Position numbers and translations under genes: made by a program
Origin: Eubacterium ventriosum
GTDB lineage: Bacteria; Bacillota; Clostridia; Lachnospirales; Lachnospiraceae
Assembly: GCF_025150745.1 (NCBI RefSeq)
Contig: NZ_CP102282.1
Location: forward strand, 2,243,501-2,307,500
Length of the DNA stretch: 64,000 nt
Reading direction: 5' to 3'
The notes under the pieces: model-generated
Databases searched by the model: none
Told to the model about the DNA's origin: nothing
What the model saw: the letters and a program-made list of their open reading frames with translations, nothing else
Shown: positions 19,574-28,546 of the stretch, one piece after another
Layout of the letters: every line of letters starts with the position of its first letter
Numbering within the stretch: position 1 is the stretch's first letter

Positions 19574-20590
19574 TTACAAATAGTCATTAATAAAAAAGCT
19601 GTCCTTCTTACATACCAAAGGTAAACCTTCTATTATTTTGTAACCAAAAATATGAGCTGTCAACTCTCCAATAGTCAAATCAAACTCAATATCTTCCATT
19701 AACTGTTCTTCTTTTACTTTATCCAATTTTACATTACCGTGTCCATATGTCAATATAAAGCAACCGTTATTTTCCTCAAGAACCGGATCTGTAATCTTTA
19801 AAATCTTTCTTCCTTCTCCCTGAAATCCTAAAAGTCTTACTGTCTTTCTGATGTTTATGATTCTTGCCATAACATAAGGTTTTCCTGTGCTTTCAAGCCA
19901 GTTAAGACTCTGTATTGACGGATCAAGAACTTCTTCAAGGATTTCACCATCTATCCATATTCTATACCCTACAATAACCTTATTTTCAACATAAATATCA
20001 ATGTCGCCACCTTCGATTTTTATAAGTTCATTAATCTTCTTAAAATAATCGCTGTCTTTTGCAAGGCTTACGCTATAATTTTTTTCCATTGATGCCTGAG
20101 CAAATATGGCAAGTCTGATTAAGTCTGACTTTTCAGCTTTTCTGTAAATAAGGGAATGAGTAGCTTTCTTTCTTTGATCAACAGGTTTTAAATCCTGCTT
20201 ATCCATAACATATTCAAATCCCAATCCGCTATAAACCTTTGCCTTTCCTTCATCTGAAGGTATCAGATATGTGAAAGCTTCCATATCCATAAACATATCT
20301 TTTAGCAAATATTTAAATGTTTCTGACATAATTCCCTGTTTTCTATACTCTTCATAAGTACCAACACCATATATATAAATAATGTTTGTCTTTAGTTTTC
20401 CAAGTATAACTGTCTTTGGGATAAGATGAACACAATTCACTATCTTGTTATCTCTTTCATTTACAATAACATGATTGCCCGGCAATCTATTTTGAAAATA
20501 GTAATCAGTGTACTCTTTTGTATCATCAAAACAGTGCTCATATAATGGTCTGATATTTTGTTTTTCATTATTTTCAAGATATCTAATCAT
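19574..20590 (-). CDS. GNAT N-acetyltransferase with sterol-carrier-like C-terminus (Eis-like)
   Basis: This 338-residue protein has an N-terminal GNAT domain; the acetyl-CoA-binding segment is YGVGTYEEYRKQGIMSETF near residue 85, then SGLGFEYV. The C-terminal third (residues 230-338) resembles the SCP2-like domain of Eis-type enzymes, with LTIGELTAHIFGYK. Eis relatives acetylate amines on peptides, proteins or aminoglycosides; the substrate here is unknown. It follows the DUF2156 gene by 17 bp and precedes cysE by 36 bp. Confidence 0.75.
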   Translation of the reverse strand: MIRYLENNEKQNIRPLYEHCFDDTKEYTDYYFQNRLPGNHVIVNERDNKIVNCVHLIPKTVILGKLKTNIIYIYGVGTYEEYRKQGIMSETFKYLLKDMFMDMEAFTYLIPSDEGKAKVYSGLGFEYVMDKQDLKPVDQRKKATHSLIYRKAEKSDLIRLAIFAQASMEKNYSVSLAKDSDYFKKINELIKIEGGDIDIYVENKVIVGYRIWIDGEILEEVLDPSIQSLNWLESTGKPYVMARIINIRKTVRLLGFQGEGRKILKITDPVLEENNGCFILTYGHGNVKLDKVKEEQLMEDIEFDLTIGELTAHIFGYKIIEGLPLVCKKDSFFINDYL

Positions 20591-20607
20591 AACGTTTCCT
20601 AAGCCCT

Positions 20608-21519
20608 TTATTTTTGAATTATAGTATATTTTTCCACCATATAAATCGGATTATATGATAATTTTGATTTTCTAAGTCCTTCTAATCCCATATCATCTTC
20701 CCTGTTTTCTTTTCCTGCTTCAGGAAAAGCTTCTATCAGAAACTGGCTGCAAATATATGGATAAAGCCCTCTGATTTCAGGATTCGCCTTCTCAACCGGA
20801 ATATAAACCATATCTTCCCTACTTTCGTAATTACCGATTGTAAAAGCTTCCAGCTTATTATCCACATAAACTGCGCCTATTTTATAATCAAACACTTCTT
20901 CATGTTCAAGAATATATTTAATTCCAACAGCTTCACTGTCAATAAATTCATGTTCCTCAGTATCACTCTTGTGCTTCTTCCAATCTTCTAAAAAATCCAA
21001 TATTTCAGGTTCATCTTTTTTGCTTAAAAATTTAAACTCATATCTGCCTTCATATTCCCTCTTAAAAGCATTTAAGTGATTCTTCTTTTTGTGGTATTTT
21101 TTCCCGCTAAATGTACGTAATTTTTCAGCATCATAAACATAATCTGCATATGTTCTGTCAGGAACTACAACATATTCATCTTCCGGAAGTTGTAACAAGT
21201 CAACTGCTGCCCTGTCCACCACATACATAACAAGCTTCTTTTGAAGTACTTCATTAAAATACTTCTGAGTTTCAAGAAAACATTCTTTTAAATCTTCATC
21301 TTTGCAACAGGGTATTGAAGAATAATATTGTCCATCTTCACTTTTTGCTACCCACATCAATCCTTTATCATTAGTAAAATACCATGTTGGATAACAGTTA
21401 AGCCAAATGTATAAATCAAGTATATTGCTGTCTGCCGTCTCCGGCCTTCTCATCTGATAATATTCTTTTATACTATTATAATCCTCTATTCTTATTTCCT
21501 GTAAATTATATTCTTCCAT
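20608..21519 (-). CDS. DUF2156 domain protein (acyltransferase fold)
   Basis: This 303-residue protein resembles the DUF2156/lysylphosphatidylglycerol synthase C-terminal family, a double-GNAT-like fold. Typical features are the RTFSGKKYHKKKNHLNAFKR stretch near residue 140, FLEDWKKHKS, and GLEGLRKSKLSYNPIYMVEK at the C-terminus. No membrane segments are present, so it is not a full MprF. The 1-bp gap after ispF and the GNAT gene downstream suggest a co-transcribed unit. The function is not established; an aminoacyl or acyl transfer role is only an inference. Confidence 0.75.
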   Translation of the reverse strand: MEEYNLQEIRIEDYNSIKEYYQMRRPETADSNILDLYIWLNCYPTWYFTNDKGLMWVAKSEDGQYYSSIPCCKDEDLKECFLETQKYFNEVLQKKLVMYVVDRAAVDLLQLPEDEYVVVPDRTYADYVYDAEKLRTFSGKKYHKKKNHLNAFKREYEGRYEFKFLSKKDEPEILDFLEDWKKHKSDTEEHEFIDSEAVGIKYILEHEEVFDYKIGAVYVDNKLEAFTIGNYESREDMVYIPVEKANPEIRGLYPYICSQFLIEAFPEAGKENREDDMGLEGLRKSKLSYNPIYMVEKYTIIQK

Positions 21520-21520
21520 T

Positions 21521-21991
21521 TTAATTTTCCAATAAGGCTATGGCCTGTGATGAAATACCAAGCCCTTCTCCTGTAAATCCAAGTCCTTCTTCTGTTGTTG
21601 CTTTGATACAAACCTTTGATGTATCTACGTTTAATGCCTTAGCAACATTTTTTATCATCTGTTCTCTGTATGGTGCAAGCTTTGGTCTCTGACAAATAAT
21701 TGTTGCATCTATATTTCCAATTCTGTAATTGTTCTCATCTAAAAGTTTTCCAACATGTTTAAGTAATTCAATGCTTGATATATCCTTATATTTAGGATCA
21801 GTGTCCGGAAAATGTTTTCCTATATCTCCAAGTGCAGCTGCTCCAAGTAATGCGTCCATAATGGCATGTACTACAACATCCGCATCTGAATGACCAAGCA
21901 ATCCCTTCTCATAAGAAATTTCCACTCCACCAAGTATTAATTTTCTATCTTCAACAAGCTTATGAACATCATAGCCCATTCCTATTCTCAT
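21521..21991 (-). CDS. ispF: 2-C-methyl-D-erythritol 2,4-cyclodiphosphate synthase
   Basis: This 156-residue protein is counted from the ATG at 21991, which has AGGTGA upstream; a nine-codon longer form lacks support. The metal site is in [11 protein letters not shown] and [17 protein letters not shown], and the C-terminal [19 protein letters not shown] completes the active site. It carries out the fifth step of the MEP isoprenoid pathway. The tRNA cluster lies directly upstream. Confidence 0.97.
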   Translation of the reverse strand: MRIGMGYDVHKLVEDRKLILGGVEISYEKGLLGHSDADVVVHAIMDALLGAAALGDIGKHFPDTDPKYKDISSIELLKHVGKLLDENNYRIGNIDATIICQRPKLAPYREQMIKNVAKALNVDTSKVCIKATTEEGLGFTGEGLGISSQAIALLEN

Positions 21992-22145
21992 ATTACATTC
22001 ACCTCGCTCAACGCACATTCTGTTTTAGTATACCACATTTTTCGATAAATGTATCAATAGAATAAAAAATGAAATAATTTTAGATAAAAAAAGGAATGTA
22101 AAAGTGATTCTGCCATTTTTACATTCCATATTTGCATAAAAAAAG

Positions 22146-22219
22146 TAGCGAGAGGGGGATTCGAACCCTCGACACCGCGGGTATGAACCGCGTGCTCTAG
22201 CCAACTGAGCTATCTCGCC
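22146..22219 (-). tRNA. tRNA-Met (anticodon CAT), copy 1
   Basis: A 74-nt cloverleaf with anticodon loop TTCATAC. The acceptor GGCGAGA/TCTCGCT includes a G-U first pair, which suits an elongator rather than the initiator. A tRNA-Ile2 modified at C34 cannot be excluded by eye. CCA is not encoded. It is identical in sequence to the neighbouring copy. Confidence 0.95.
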
Positions 22220-22280
22220 ATAATCGTATATTACTATTGAAGTTAATTCTTCAATTCTTATTGCAATAAGCAATAAAAAA

Positions 22281-22354
22281 TAGCGAGAGGGGGATTCGAA
22301 CCCTCGACACCGCGGGTATGAACCGCGTGCTCTAGCCAACTGAGCTATCTCGCC
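22281..22354 (-). tRNA. tRNA-Met (anticodon CAT), copy 2
   Basis: This is a 74-nt copy with the same sequence as the one 61 bp away, indicating a recent tandem duplication. The spacers differ. Confidence 0.95.
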
Positions 22355-22380
22355 GAAAAGTTGCTTATTTAAAAATGTAA

Positions 22381-22453
22381 TGGGACCTACAGGGCTCGAA
22401 CCTGTGACCCCCTGCTTGTAAGGCAGATGCTCTCCCAGCTGAGCTAAGATCCC
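22381..22453 (-). tRNA. tRNA-Val (anticodon TAC)
   Basis: A 73-nt cloverleaf: acceptor GGGATCT/AGGTCCC, anticodon loop CTTACAA reading TAC, and T loop TTCGAGC. CCA is not encoded. It is the first of the three tRNAs in transcription order. Confidence 0.96.
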
Positions 22454-22533
22454 TTACAGATTTAAACTGCTCTATTAATATATACGTTTAGGCAACATTT
22501 GTCAACAACTTTTTTTATTTTTTCAAACTTTTT

Positions 22534-25155
22534 TTAATTATCTTCTTTCACTTGATAATCTCCATCTTTTAGGAAGAAGAAATCCTCCACTCTATGTTTT
22601 TTATCAAATAAACCATTATACTGAACTTTTGAGTATTCATTTATGTATTTAGTATATTTTGACTTTTCATCTATATTTCTAAATTCTCCATCATCTCCCT
22701 GGTAGAACAATCCGGTAAGAACAGGTATCTTTTTCTGTAAGTCTAAAAGATACTTGTTATATCCTGTCATATCCGCTCCAATAAGGTTTAAAAGATATGA
22801 AGATAAATAGTTTGCACTCATATCCTCATTCTGCTTTTCTTCTATATCATAGTTAGCCCAGATTACGTATGGTGTTGAATACCACGTTGCAGTATCCTTA
22901 GCTGTAAAATTATCTATTTTCTTTCCAAAAATATTACTGTAAAAATCTGTGCTAAGAGGTGGCTGGTGATCTCCAAACATTACAATAATAGTTGGCTCAT
23001 CCACTTTTTCAAAATATTTTGTCAACTCCTCGAAAGCTTCATCTGACTTCTTTGCCAATGTAACATACTGTTCTACTTCATCTGAGCTTAACATACTGTT
23101 TGTTACCTGAATGTCAGCATCTACAAAACCTCTATTTCCAACATAACCGCCGTGGTTCTGAACTGTAACATTAAACAAATAAAACGGATCAGATGACTTG
23201 CTTCTTGCCTTTTCATAATCTTTTGTAATCTGTTCCATGTCTGTTTTGTCAGAAATAAAGTTTCTTATAAACTCAGGTTTTTTGTAATATTCCATTGAAT
23301 AGAAATGATTAAATCCTAAGCTGTTATATACATTCTCTCTGTTCCATCCGCTTCTCTTATATGGATGATATGAATTATTGCCCATATATCCCTGAGATAC
23401 AAGAGTTCTTGTTAATGAAGGAACAACGCCCTTAACATAATTGTTATATGGTACTGCTCTTGGTGCAAAAAACGCCAATGAATTTCCTGTTAAGAATTCA
23501 AATTCTGAGTTGGCAGTATTTGCTCCTTCAATCGACACATAAAGTTTACCCTTAATTGTATTTTTTGTAAGACTATGAATAAATGGCAAATAATCCTCTG
23601 ATGTTTCAAAAGGTCCATCCACATTTAAATCTGCCAATGATTCATTCATGATTGCAATTACATTAGGCATTTTCTTTGTTTTTGCAGAATTTTTGTCTGT
23701 TGAATCTGACTTAAAATTCTTTGCTATTTTTTCAACGTCGTCTGTTGAGTATTCATCCGGTTTATTATTCTTAATATATTTCCAAGATGTTGTAAATGAC
23801 AACACACTGCCATTCTGAGCATATGTTAACTGTGGTTTCCACTGACTGTCAATAATGCCAGCATTTACTACCCCACTTGAATTAATATAGAAATTATATC
23901 CACCGATAACAATAGCAATAATAACTGCTACTGATACCAAACGTTTCTTTAATTTTAATCCTTTATAGCTCTTTAAGCTAAACATTGCTCCTGAGAATGC
24001 CACTAAAAAGCTTACTGCCCAAAGAACATATATATCAAATGTATACTCAAAACTATCTGCCACATTTAAAGCTGTTCCAATTGATAAAACATCTGCCGCA
24101 AGCACAGGTATTCCTCTAAAGCCAAATACAAAATAGTTAGTTAACGCAAGAACAAACATTGCTATGCACATTAAAATAGCTGAATACTGTGTCTTGTTCG
24201 TAATTGCAAAAAATACAAATAGCACAATATAATAAATAATAATATTTAACAATCCTCTTACTGTAAACAAAGACTCTAAAATAGGTCCTACAGTAAAAGA
24301 TGACAAACTTTCAACCATAAAGTAAGCAACTATAGGAGATACCCAGAATAAAATTCTCGAAAGAATCTTATCAAGTGATATGTTCTTGTTAAACTTCTTA
24401 TTAAACTTTTCTTCTATTACTCCAAAAGGTACTAAAACAAAAATAAGAGAAAGAATAAGCATTCCAAACATTATTCTTAAAGCACCTGTGTTATAAAACT
24501 GAAATTCCATGGAAATGGCTATTTTTTCTCCATCAGCCAACTTCTGCCCATCAATTGTTCCACTCTTTAAGTAACTGTTATTTTTGTCTGTTGTATATAC
24601 ACCAAATTTCTGTGGATTATAAGCATCTTCACACTGAATTATAAGTGTATAATATTCATTTCTTTTTAGTTTAGCAGGCTTCTCAAAAGTAAAATGAGTA
24701 TACTTTCTTGTTTTCATTCCTGTTAACGGTTTTGAAGTAGTTGCAAGTTCATTTCCATCCTTGTCAACTACAGTAAGAATCATTGAACCCTTTGAACTTT
24801 CTCTTCCCTGATTGTCTATATAAATAGACATATCTTCCAAGGTTCCGTCATAACCTTTAAATTCCTGTGTACATTTACTATCTGATTTTAAATAATAAAC
24901 CTTGGCATCTTCGTACTTCTTGTGTCCTGTTCTAACAGTACTATATGCCAATCCGTTGTTTACTCCTATAAAAATAATGCCAGCCAATAAAAGAATTATG
25001 GAAATAATCCACTTAGTTCTGTCCCATTTTACTTTGTTATTCTTCTTTTTATTAAGATATGACTGAACCTCTTGTTTTTCCTGCTCATTGCTTTTCAACG
25101 CAGATTCAATTTCTTTACGAGTTGTGTCTACTTCGCTTTTAATATTAAACTTCAT
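22534..25155 (-). CDS. LTA synthase-family membrane sulfatase (phosphoglycerol transferase-like)
   Basis: The protein is 873 residues from the ATG at 25155, which has GGAGAA seven bases upstream; an ATG six codons earlier overlaps that site. A cytoplasmic coiled N-terminus is followed by one membrane helix (about 52-72). Next comes an extracytoplasmic beta-rich insert of about 150 residues, a block of further helices (about 230-440) and an extracellular alkaline-phosphatase-fold domain. The likely nucleophile is Thr547 in EGANTANSEFEFLTGN; metal ligands appear in VIAIMNES and MFGDHQPP. LtaS enzymes polymerise glycerol phosphate from phosphatidylglycerol. The insert and the length (LtaS is about 650) suggest a divergent wall-polymer or capsule modifying role. 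Confidence 0.85.
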   Translation of the reverse strand: MKFNIKSEVDTTRKEIESALKSNEQEKQEVQSYLNKKKNNKVKWDRTKWIISIILLLAGIIFIGVNNGLAYSTVRTGHKKYEDAKVYYLKSDSKCTQEFKGYDGTLEDMSIYIDNQGRESSKGSMILTVVDKDGNELATTSKPLTGMKTRKYTHFTFEKPAKLKRNEYYTLIIQCEDAYNPQKFGVYTTDKNNSYLKSGTIDGQKLADGEKIAISMEFQFYNTGALRIMFGMLILSLIFVLVPFGVIEEKFNKKFNKNISLDKILSRILFWVSPIVAYFMVESLSSFTVGPILESLFTVRGLLNIIIYYIVLFVFFAITNKTQYSAILMCIAMFVLALTNYFVFGFRGIPVLAADVLSIGTALNVADSFEYTFDIYVLWAVSFLVAFSGAMFSLKSYKGLKLKKRLVSVAVIIAIVIGGYNFYINSSGVVNAGIIDSQWKPQLTYAQNGSVLSFTTSWKYIKNNKPDEYSTDDVEKIAKNFKSDSTDKNSAKTKKMPNVIAIMNESLADLNVDGPFETSEDYLPFIHSLTKNTIKGKLYVSIEGANTANSEFEFLTGNSLAFFAPRAVPYNNYVKGVVPSLTRTLVSQGYMGNNSYHPYKRSGWNRENVYNSLGFNHFYSMEYYKKPEFIRNFISDKTDMEQITKDYEKARSKSSDPFYLFNVTVQNHGGYVGNRGFVDADIQVTNSMLSSDEVEQYVTLAKKSDEAFEELTKYFEKVDEPTIIVMFGDHQPPLSTDFYSNIFGKKIDNFTAKDTATWYSTPYVIWANYDIEEKQNEDMSANYLSSYLLNLIGADMTGYNKYLLDLQKKIPVLTGLFYQGDDGEFRNIDEKSKYTKYINEYSKVQYNGLFDKKHRVEDFFFLKDGDYQVKEDN

Positions 25156-25210
25156 TTTAACTTCTCCGTTCATTTTATCTTTTTGTCTATCAACTACTCT
25201 GCTTAAAGAA

Positions 25211-25246
25211 AAAGATAGATGGTCTTAATTTCGGCCATCTATCTTT
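25211..25246 (-). terminator. Terminator hairpin
   Basis: AAAGATAGATGG pairs perfectly with CCATCTATCTTT around a 12-nt loop. On the minus strand it ends in CTTTTTCTTT. It closes the transcript of the secreted SGNH protein, or of the small relic, before the sulfatase gene. Confidence 0.8.
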
Positions 25247-25353
25247 TACAAAAACGTCCTGCCAAACATTAAAGTTTTTTTCTAACTAATTACGTATCAA
25301 ATATTTAAGCAACGTTTTTATATTAACACAATATTTTCACATTTTAAAGTTTT

Positions 25354-25509
25354 TTATTTAAATTCATCAAACCATCCTTCATCATCTAATGTTGGAAGCC
25401 CATTAACATCTATCAAGCCATCACTTGTTCCGTCTGCATAACTAATCTTTAAATAAGCTTTTGCAACATAATCTCTTACATAGTTGCTTTCTGAAACCTT
25501 CAACAACAT
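25354..25509 (-). pseudogene. Orphan 51-codon fragment, C-terminal relic
   Basis: The frame begins MLLKVSESNYVRDYVAKAYL, continues ISYADGTSDGLIDVNGLPTL and ends WFDEFK. It has no ribosome binding site, and an in-frame stop lies four codons before the ATG. The composition resembles the C-terminus of a secreted or surface protein. I interpret it as the remains of a larger gene; an expressed microprotein is less likely. The rest of the 25.17-25.54 kb gap is only AT-rich DNA and the terminator. Confidence 0.4.
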
Positions 25510-25542
25510 ACTCTGAATTTATTCTAATTTAAGTAACTTTCT

Positions 25543-27501
25543 TTAAATTCTTTTAGGTTTACTCCATAAACCATAAACTTTTGTTTTTCCTGTTTTTCTG
25601 ACTGCTCTTACTTTAATGTAATACTTTTTGTTCTTCTTTAACTTTTTCAATGTAAATGTTGTTAATTTTACATTTTTTGTTATTGTTGTTTTCTTTTTAA
25701 ATTTCTTTGAAGTTGATATTTTTACAACATAACCTGTTGCACCTTTTACCTTCTTTAATGAAATTTTTGCTTTTGTACCCTTAGCTTTTCTTGCAACTTT
25801 TTTAACCTTAACTTTAGCTGGTGTTATTTTTACTGTAGGTCCAACAGTTGTTTCAGTTCCAATTTCTGTAGAAGCATTCTGAATATTTTTAGTTGTGGTG
25901 GTTGCTTCTGTTATTGGTGTTTCTGTTGTTGGCTTAGCCGTTGTTGGTGCTTCCGTTGTTGGAGACTCTGTTGTTGGCTCAGTAGTTGTAGGCGCTTCTG
26001 TCGTTGGTGCCTCTGTTGTTGCCTCGGCTGTTGTTGGTGCTTCCGTTGTTGGAGCCTCTGTTGTAGGCGCTTCTGTCGTTGGTACCACTGTTGTTGGTGC
26101 TTTTGTCGTTGGTGCCTCTGTCGTTACATCAACAGTTGTAGTTGTTTCTGTTGTTGGAACTTCTTTAGCTTCCCATACTCCCATTTCATACATTGAATAT
26201 CCGTAAGCGTCTAATCCTCTTCTTGTTCCATACATTCTTACGTATCTTGCGCTATATGTTTTATCCAATGTTATCTGAACTGTTTTCGCACTTGTTGCTT
26301 TTACTGCTGCAACTGTCTTCCAGTCTGTTGCATTATTGGAAATCTGTACATAATATCTTTTTGCGTAAGCACCTTCCCATGAGAAACCTACTTTGTTGAT
26401 GTTTTTTACGCTGCCAAGGTCAACATATAACCACTGTGGATCAACATTCCACTCTGATTCCCATCTTGTGCCAAGTTTTCCATCTGTAACATTTGCAGCC
26501 TTGTCATTTTTTTCTGATGATGCTACAACGCTACAACCTTTTGCAATATTTTCGGTTGCTTCGAATATACTTCGGTCAACATCACTACCTGTTATTGGTT
26601 CTAATTCGTCAGGATTTACTTCTGCATCTGCATCAACATATTCTCCTGCGACAGATGTATAAGTTGTATTTGCTTCAATTACTTCATTTACCTGATGTGC
26701 TCTTGTATATGAATACTGTGATATTTTATTTAGCTCATCATTGTCGTAAACTTCTGTATTACTTGCTCCTACATATGCAATGTTTTTGTGTATTAAATTT
26801 GTTACGTATGTATAGTCGTCTCCACTAAAAGTTTTCTGCGCTTCTTCCGGGAATATTGTATAGAATACACTTGTTGCCGAAACAAAAGTTCCAAGTGGCA
26901 TTGGATGCTTGCCATCTGTGCAGTAGTAATCTTTTCCTTCTGTTTTATACATATCGTAGAAAGCTTCTCCTGCCGGTGCCACACCATTACAATATTTTTT
27001 TGCTGCCTTTATGTAATAATATGTAAAATATGGAAGCTTACTGTTTTCTCCAAGAATTGAATCTTTAGTTGGCCATGGTTCATATGAATAAATCTTTGCA
27101 TCAGGGCTGTACTGCTTAATCATTTCAGTAATAGTCTGAACACCTTCCATATGATTATCTGCATCAAAACTTCCAACTATGTCCTGAATAATTACCTTGT
27201 CATATCCACCTTTTTGTATTGCTGTTATTACATTATCGGCTTTTGCATTTCTGATAAGTGTATAGCCACCGTTTGTTGCTGCTGTACACTTAACTTTATG
27301 TCCGTAATGATTTGCAAGGCCTTCAACTACGCTGCAAAGCGTATTGTAATATGTCATTGAATTTCCTATAAACAAAATATTCATTGTGTCATCCCCTTTG
27401 TCTGCTGCATTTGTTTCCATCCCTTTAAAAAAGGTTAATCCTGAAAAAACAAGGCAAACACTAAGTATCATTGCTAATATTTTCTTTAATTTCACGTTCA
27501 T
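25543..27501 (-). CDS. Secreted SGNH-like hydrolase (DUF4886) with F5/8C and Fn3-like domains
   Basis: This 652-residue exported protein has a signal peptide at about 1-32 (KKILAMILSVCLVFSGLTFF). A SGNH/DUF4886 esterase-like domain covers about 40-260, with nucleophile block LFIGNSMTYYN and the Asp-His pair in YCTDGKHPMPLG. An F5/8 type C (CBM32-like) module covers about 310-440 (KNDKAANVTDGKLGTRWESE). A tandem Thr-Glu-Ala-Pro linker follows, then a lysine-rich Fn3-like C-terminus. Such architecture suits a polysaccharide deacetylase or esterase at the cell surface. The C-terminal domain is shared with the GH81 protein at 55.9 kb and the protein at the right edge. It is divergent from a LysR gene. 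Confidence 0.85.
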   Translation of the reverse strand: MNVKLKKILAMILSVCLVFSGLTFFKGMETNAADKGDDTMNILFIGNSMTYYNTLCSVVEGLANHYGHKVKCTAATNGGYTLIRNAKADNVITAIQKGGYDKVIIQDIVGSFDADNHMEGVQTITEMIKQYSPDAKIYSYEPWPTKDSILGENSKLPYFTYYYIKAAKKYCNGVAPAGEAFYDMYKTEGKDYYCTDGKHPMPLGTFVSATSVFYTIFPEEAQKTFSGDDYTYVTNLIHKNIAYVGASNTEVYDNDELNKISQYSYTRAHQVNEVIEANTTYTSVAGEYVDADAEVNPDELEPITGSDVDRSIFEATENIAKGCSVVASSEKNDKAANVTDGKLGTRWESEWNVDPQWLYVDLGSVKNINKVGFSWEGAYAKRYYVQISNNATDWKTVAAVKATSAKTVQITLDKTYSARYVRMYGTRRGLDAYGYSMYEMGVWEAKEVPTTETTTTVDVTTEAPTTKAPTTVVPTTEAPTTEAPTTEAPTTAEATTEAPTTEAPTTTEPTTESPTTEAPTTAKPTTETPITEATTTTKNIQNASTEIGTETTVGPTVKITPAKVKVKKVARKAKGTKAKISLKKVKGATGYVVKISTSKKFKKKTTITKNVKLTTFTLKKLKKNKKYYIKVRAVRKTGKTKVYGLWSKPKRI

Positions 27502-27574
27502 TTTTTACCTCCTAAATTCACTTTCTTTATCTAATTCAAATATAATTATTTTTCTTTGCTACGTAAAATACAAA

Positions 27575-27597
27575 AAAGGTTATATCATTATACCTTT
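27575..27597. promoter_or_regulatory. Candidate LysR operator dyad
   Basis: AAAGGT-N11-ACCTTT lies between the divergent lysR-type and SGNH genes. A dyad of about this size containing T-N11-A is typical of LysR-type binding sites. Its position suits control of both promoters. Confidence 0.45.
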
Positions 27598-27624
27598 AAA
27601 GATATATATATTCTTTAATATTAG

Positions 27625-27653
27625 TTGATTTATATATTTTTCTATACTACTAT
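27625..27653 (+). promoter_or_regulatory. Promoter of the LysR-type gene
   Basis: TTGATT and TACTAT are separated by 17 bp, about 30 bp before the ATG at 27686, which has a GGGAGG ribosome binding site. Confidence 0.5.
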
Positions 27654-27685
27654 GGATATATATTTATTATAGGGAGGCTGTTATT

Positions 27686-28543
27686 ATGGAGTTACTTCAA
27701 TTAAGATATTTTAAAGATGCTGCAGAACTGGAGAATTTTTCTATGGTCGCCAAGAAAAACATGGTTCCACAGCCATCTATTAGTAAAACAATTGGCAAAT
27801 TAGAAGATGAGCTTGGAGTTTTGCTTTTTGACAGACAGGGCAAAAGAATTGTTTTAAATGACAACGGGAAATTTTTCTACGAGAAAGTTTCTACTGCTCT
27901 TAATAATATTGACAGTGGCATTGAGCATTTTAAAGCCCCTGTACACAAAGATATTAAAATTTATACTCAGGCGGGAAGTCGTTTTGTTTCTCTTCTTACC
28001 GCTGATTTTCTATATTCCACAAGGGATATTTTTATTTCTTCTGTTAATCAGTTGTCATTAGATAATAAAAACGGATATGACTTTACTTTTATGCAACCTC
28101 AAAAAGATATGAACGAATTAAAATATGAAAAGCTTATGGACGATCCTATTGTTGCTGTTATTTCAACGAAAAATCCTTTAAGCAGTTCTTCTCTTCTTAG
28201 CATTAAAGACCTTCGGGATGAAAAGTTTGTTGCCTATTATCGTTCTATTAATTTAAGAGATTTTACAGATGATTTTTGTAAGAATGTTGGTGGATTTGTT
28301 CCTAATGTAGCTTTTGAGTCCCACGATTATTCTTCCATTCGTTATATGATTAGCAAAAATAAAGGGATAGGATTGATGCCTGAAAAATTCTTCAGACTTC
28401 AACCATATCCCAACATTAAAATCGTACCTTTAAAAGAACAGGTCTTTAGAACCTTAGTTATTGCCTGGGATGAAAACACTTCGCTTAGCAAACAGGCCAT
28501 TAATTTTCTTCAGTTTACAAAAAACTGGTTTGAAAATATTTAA
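27686..28543 (+). CDS. LysR-family transcriptional regulator
   Basis: This 285-residue protein has an N-terminal winged helix (LLQLRYFKDAAELENFSMVA, then QPSISKTIGKLEDELGVLLF), a linker helix, and a periplasmic-binding-like effector domain. It is divergent from the secreted SGNH hydrolase across 184 bp containing a dyad, the classical arrangement for a LysR activator and its target. The effector is unknown. Its 3' end is 3 bp from that of tex on the other strand. Confidence 0.92.
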   Translation: MELLQLRYFKDAAELENFSMVAKKNMVPQPSISKTIGKLEDELGVLLFDRQGKRIVLNDNGKFFYEKVSTALNNIDSGIEHFKAPVHKDIKIYTQAGSRFVSLLTADFLYSTRDIFISSVNQLSLDNKNGYDFTFMQPQKDMNELKYEKLMDDPIVAVISTKNPLSSSSLLSIKDLRDEKFVAYYRSINLRDFTDDFCKNVGGFVPNVAFESHDYSSIRYMISKNKGIGLMPEKFFRLQPYPNIKIVPLKEQVFRTLVIAWDENTSLSKQAINFLQFTKNWFENI

Positions 28544-28546
28544 TTT

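Noticed and set aside
22025-22339. Protein of about 104 residues across the tRNA-Met pair
   Set aside because: The frame is the antisense-like reading of two identical tRNA genes; the repeated ARARGSYPRCRGFESPSRYF segment is a well-known artefact.
25895-26206. Plus-strand Val/Gly-rich protein
   Set aside because: It is the opposite strand of the repetitive Thr-Glu-Ala-Pro linker of the secreted SGNH protein, with no ribosome binding site.
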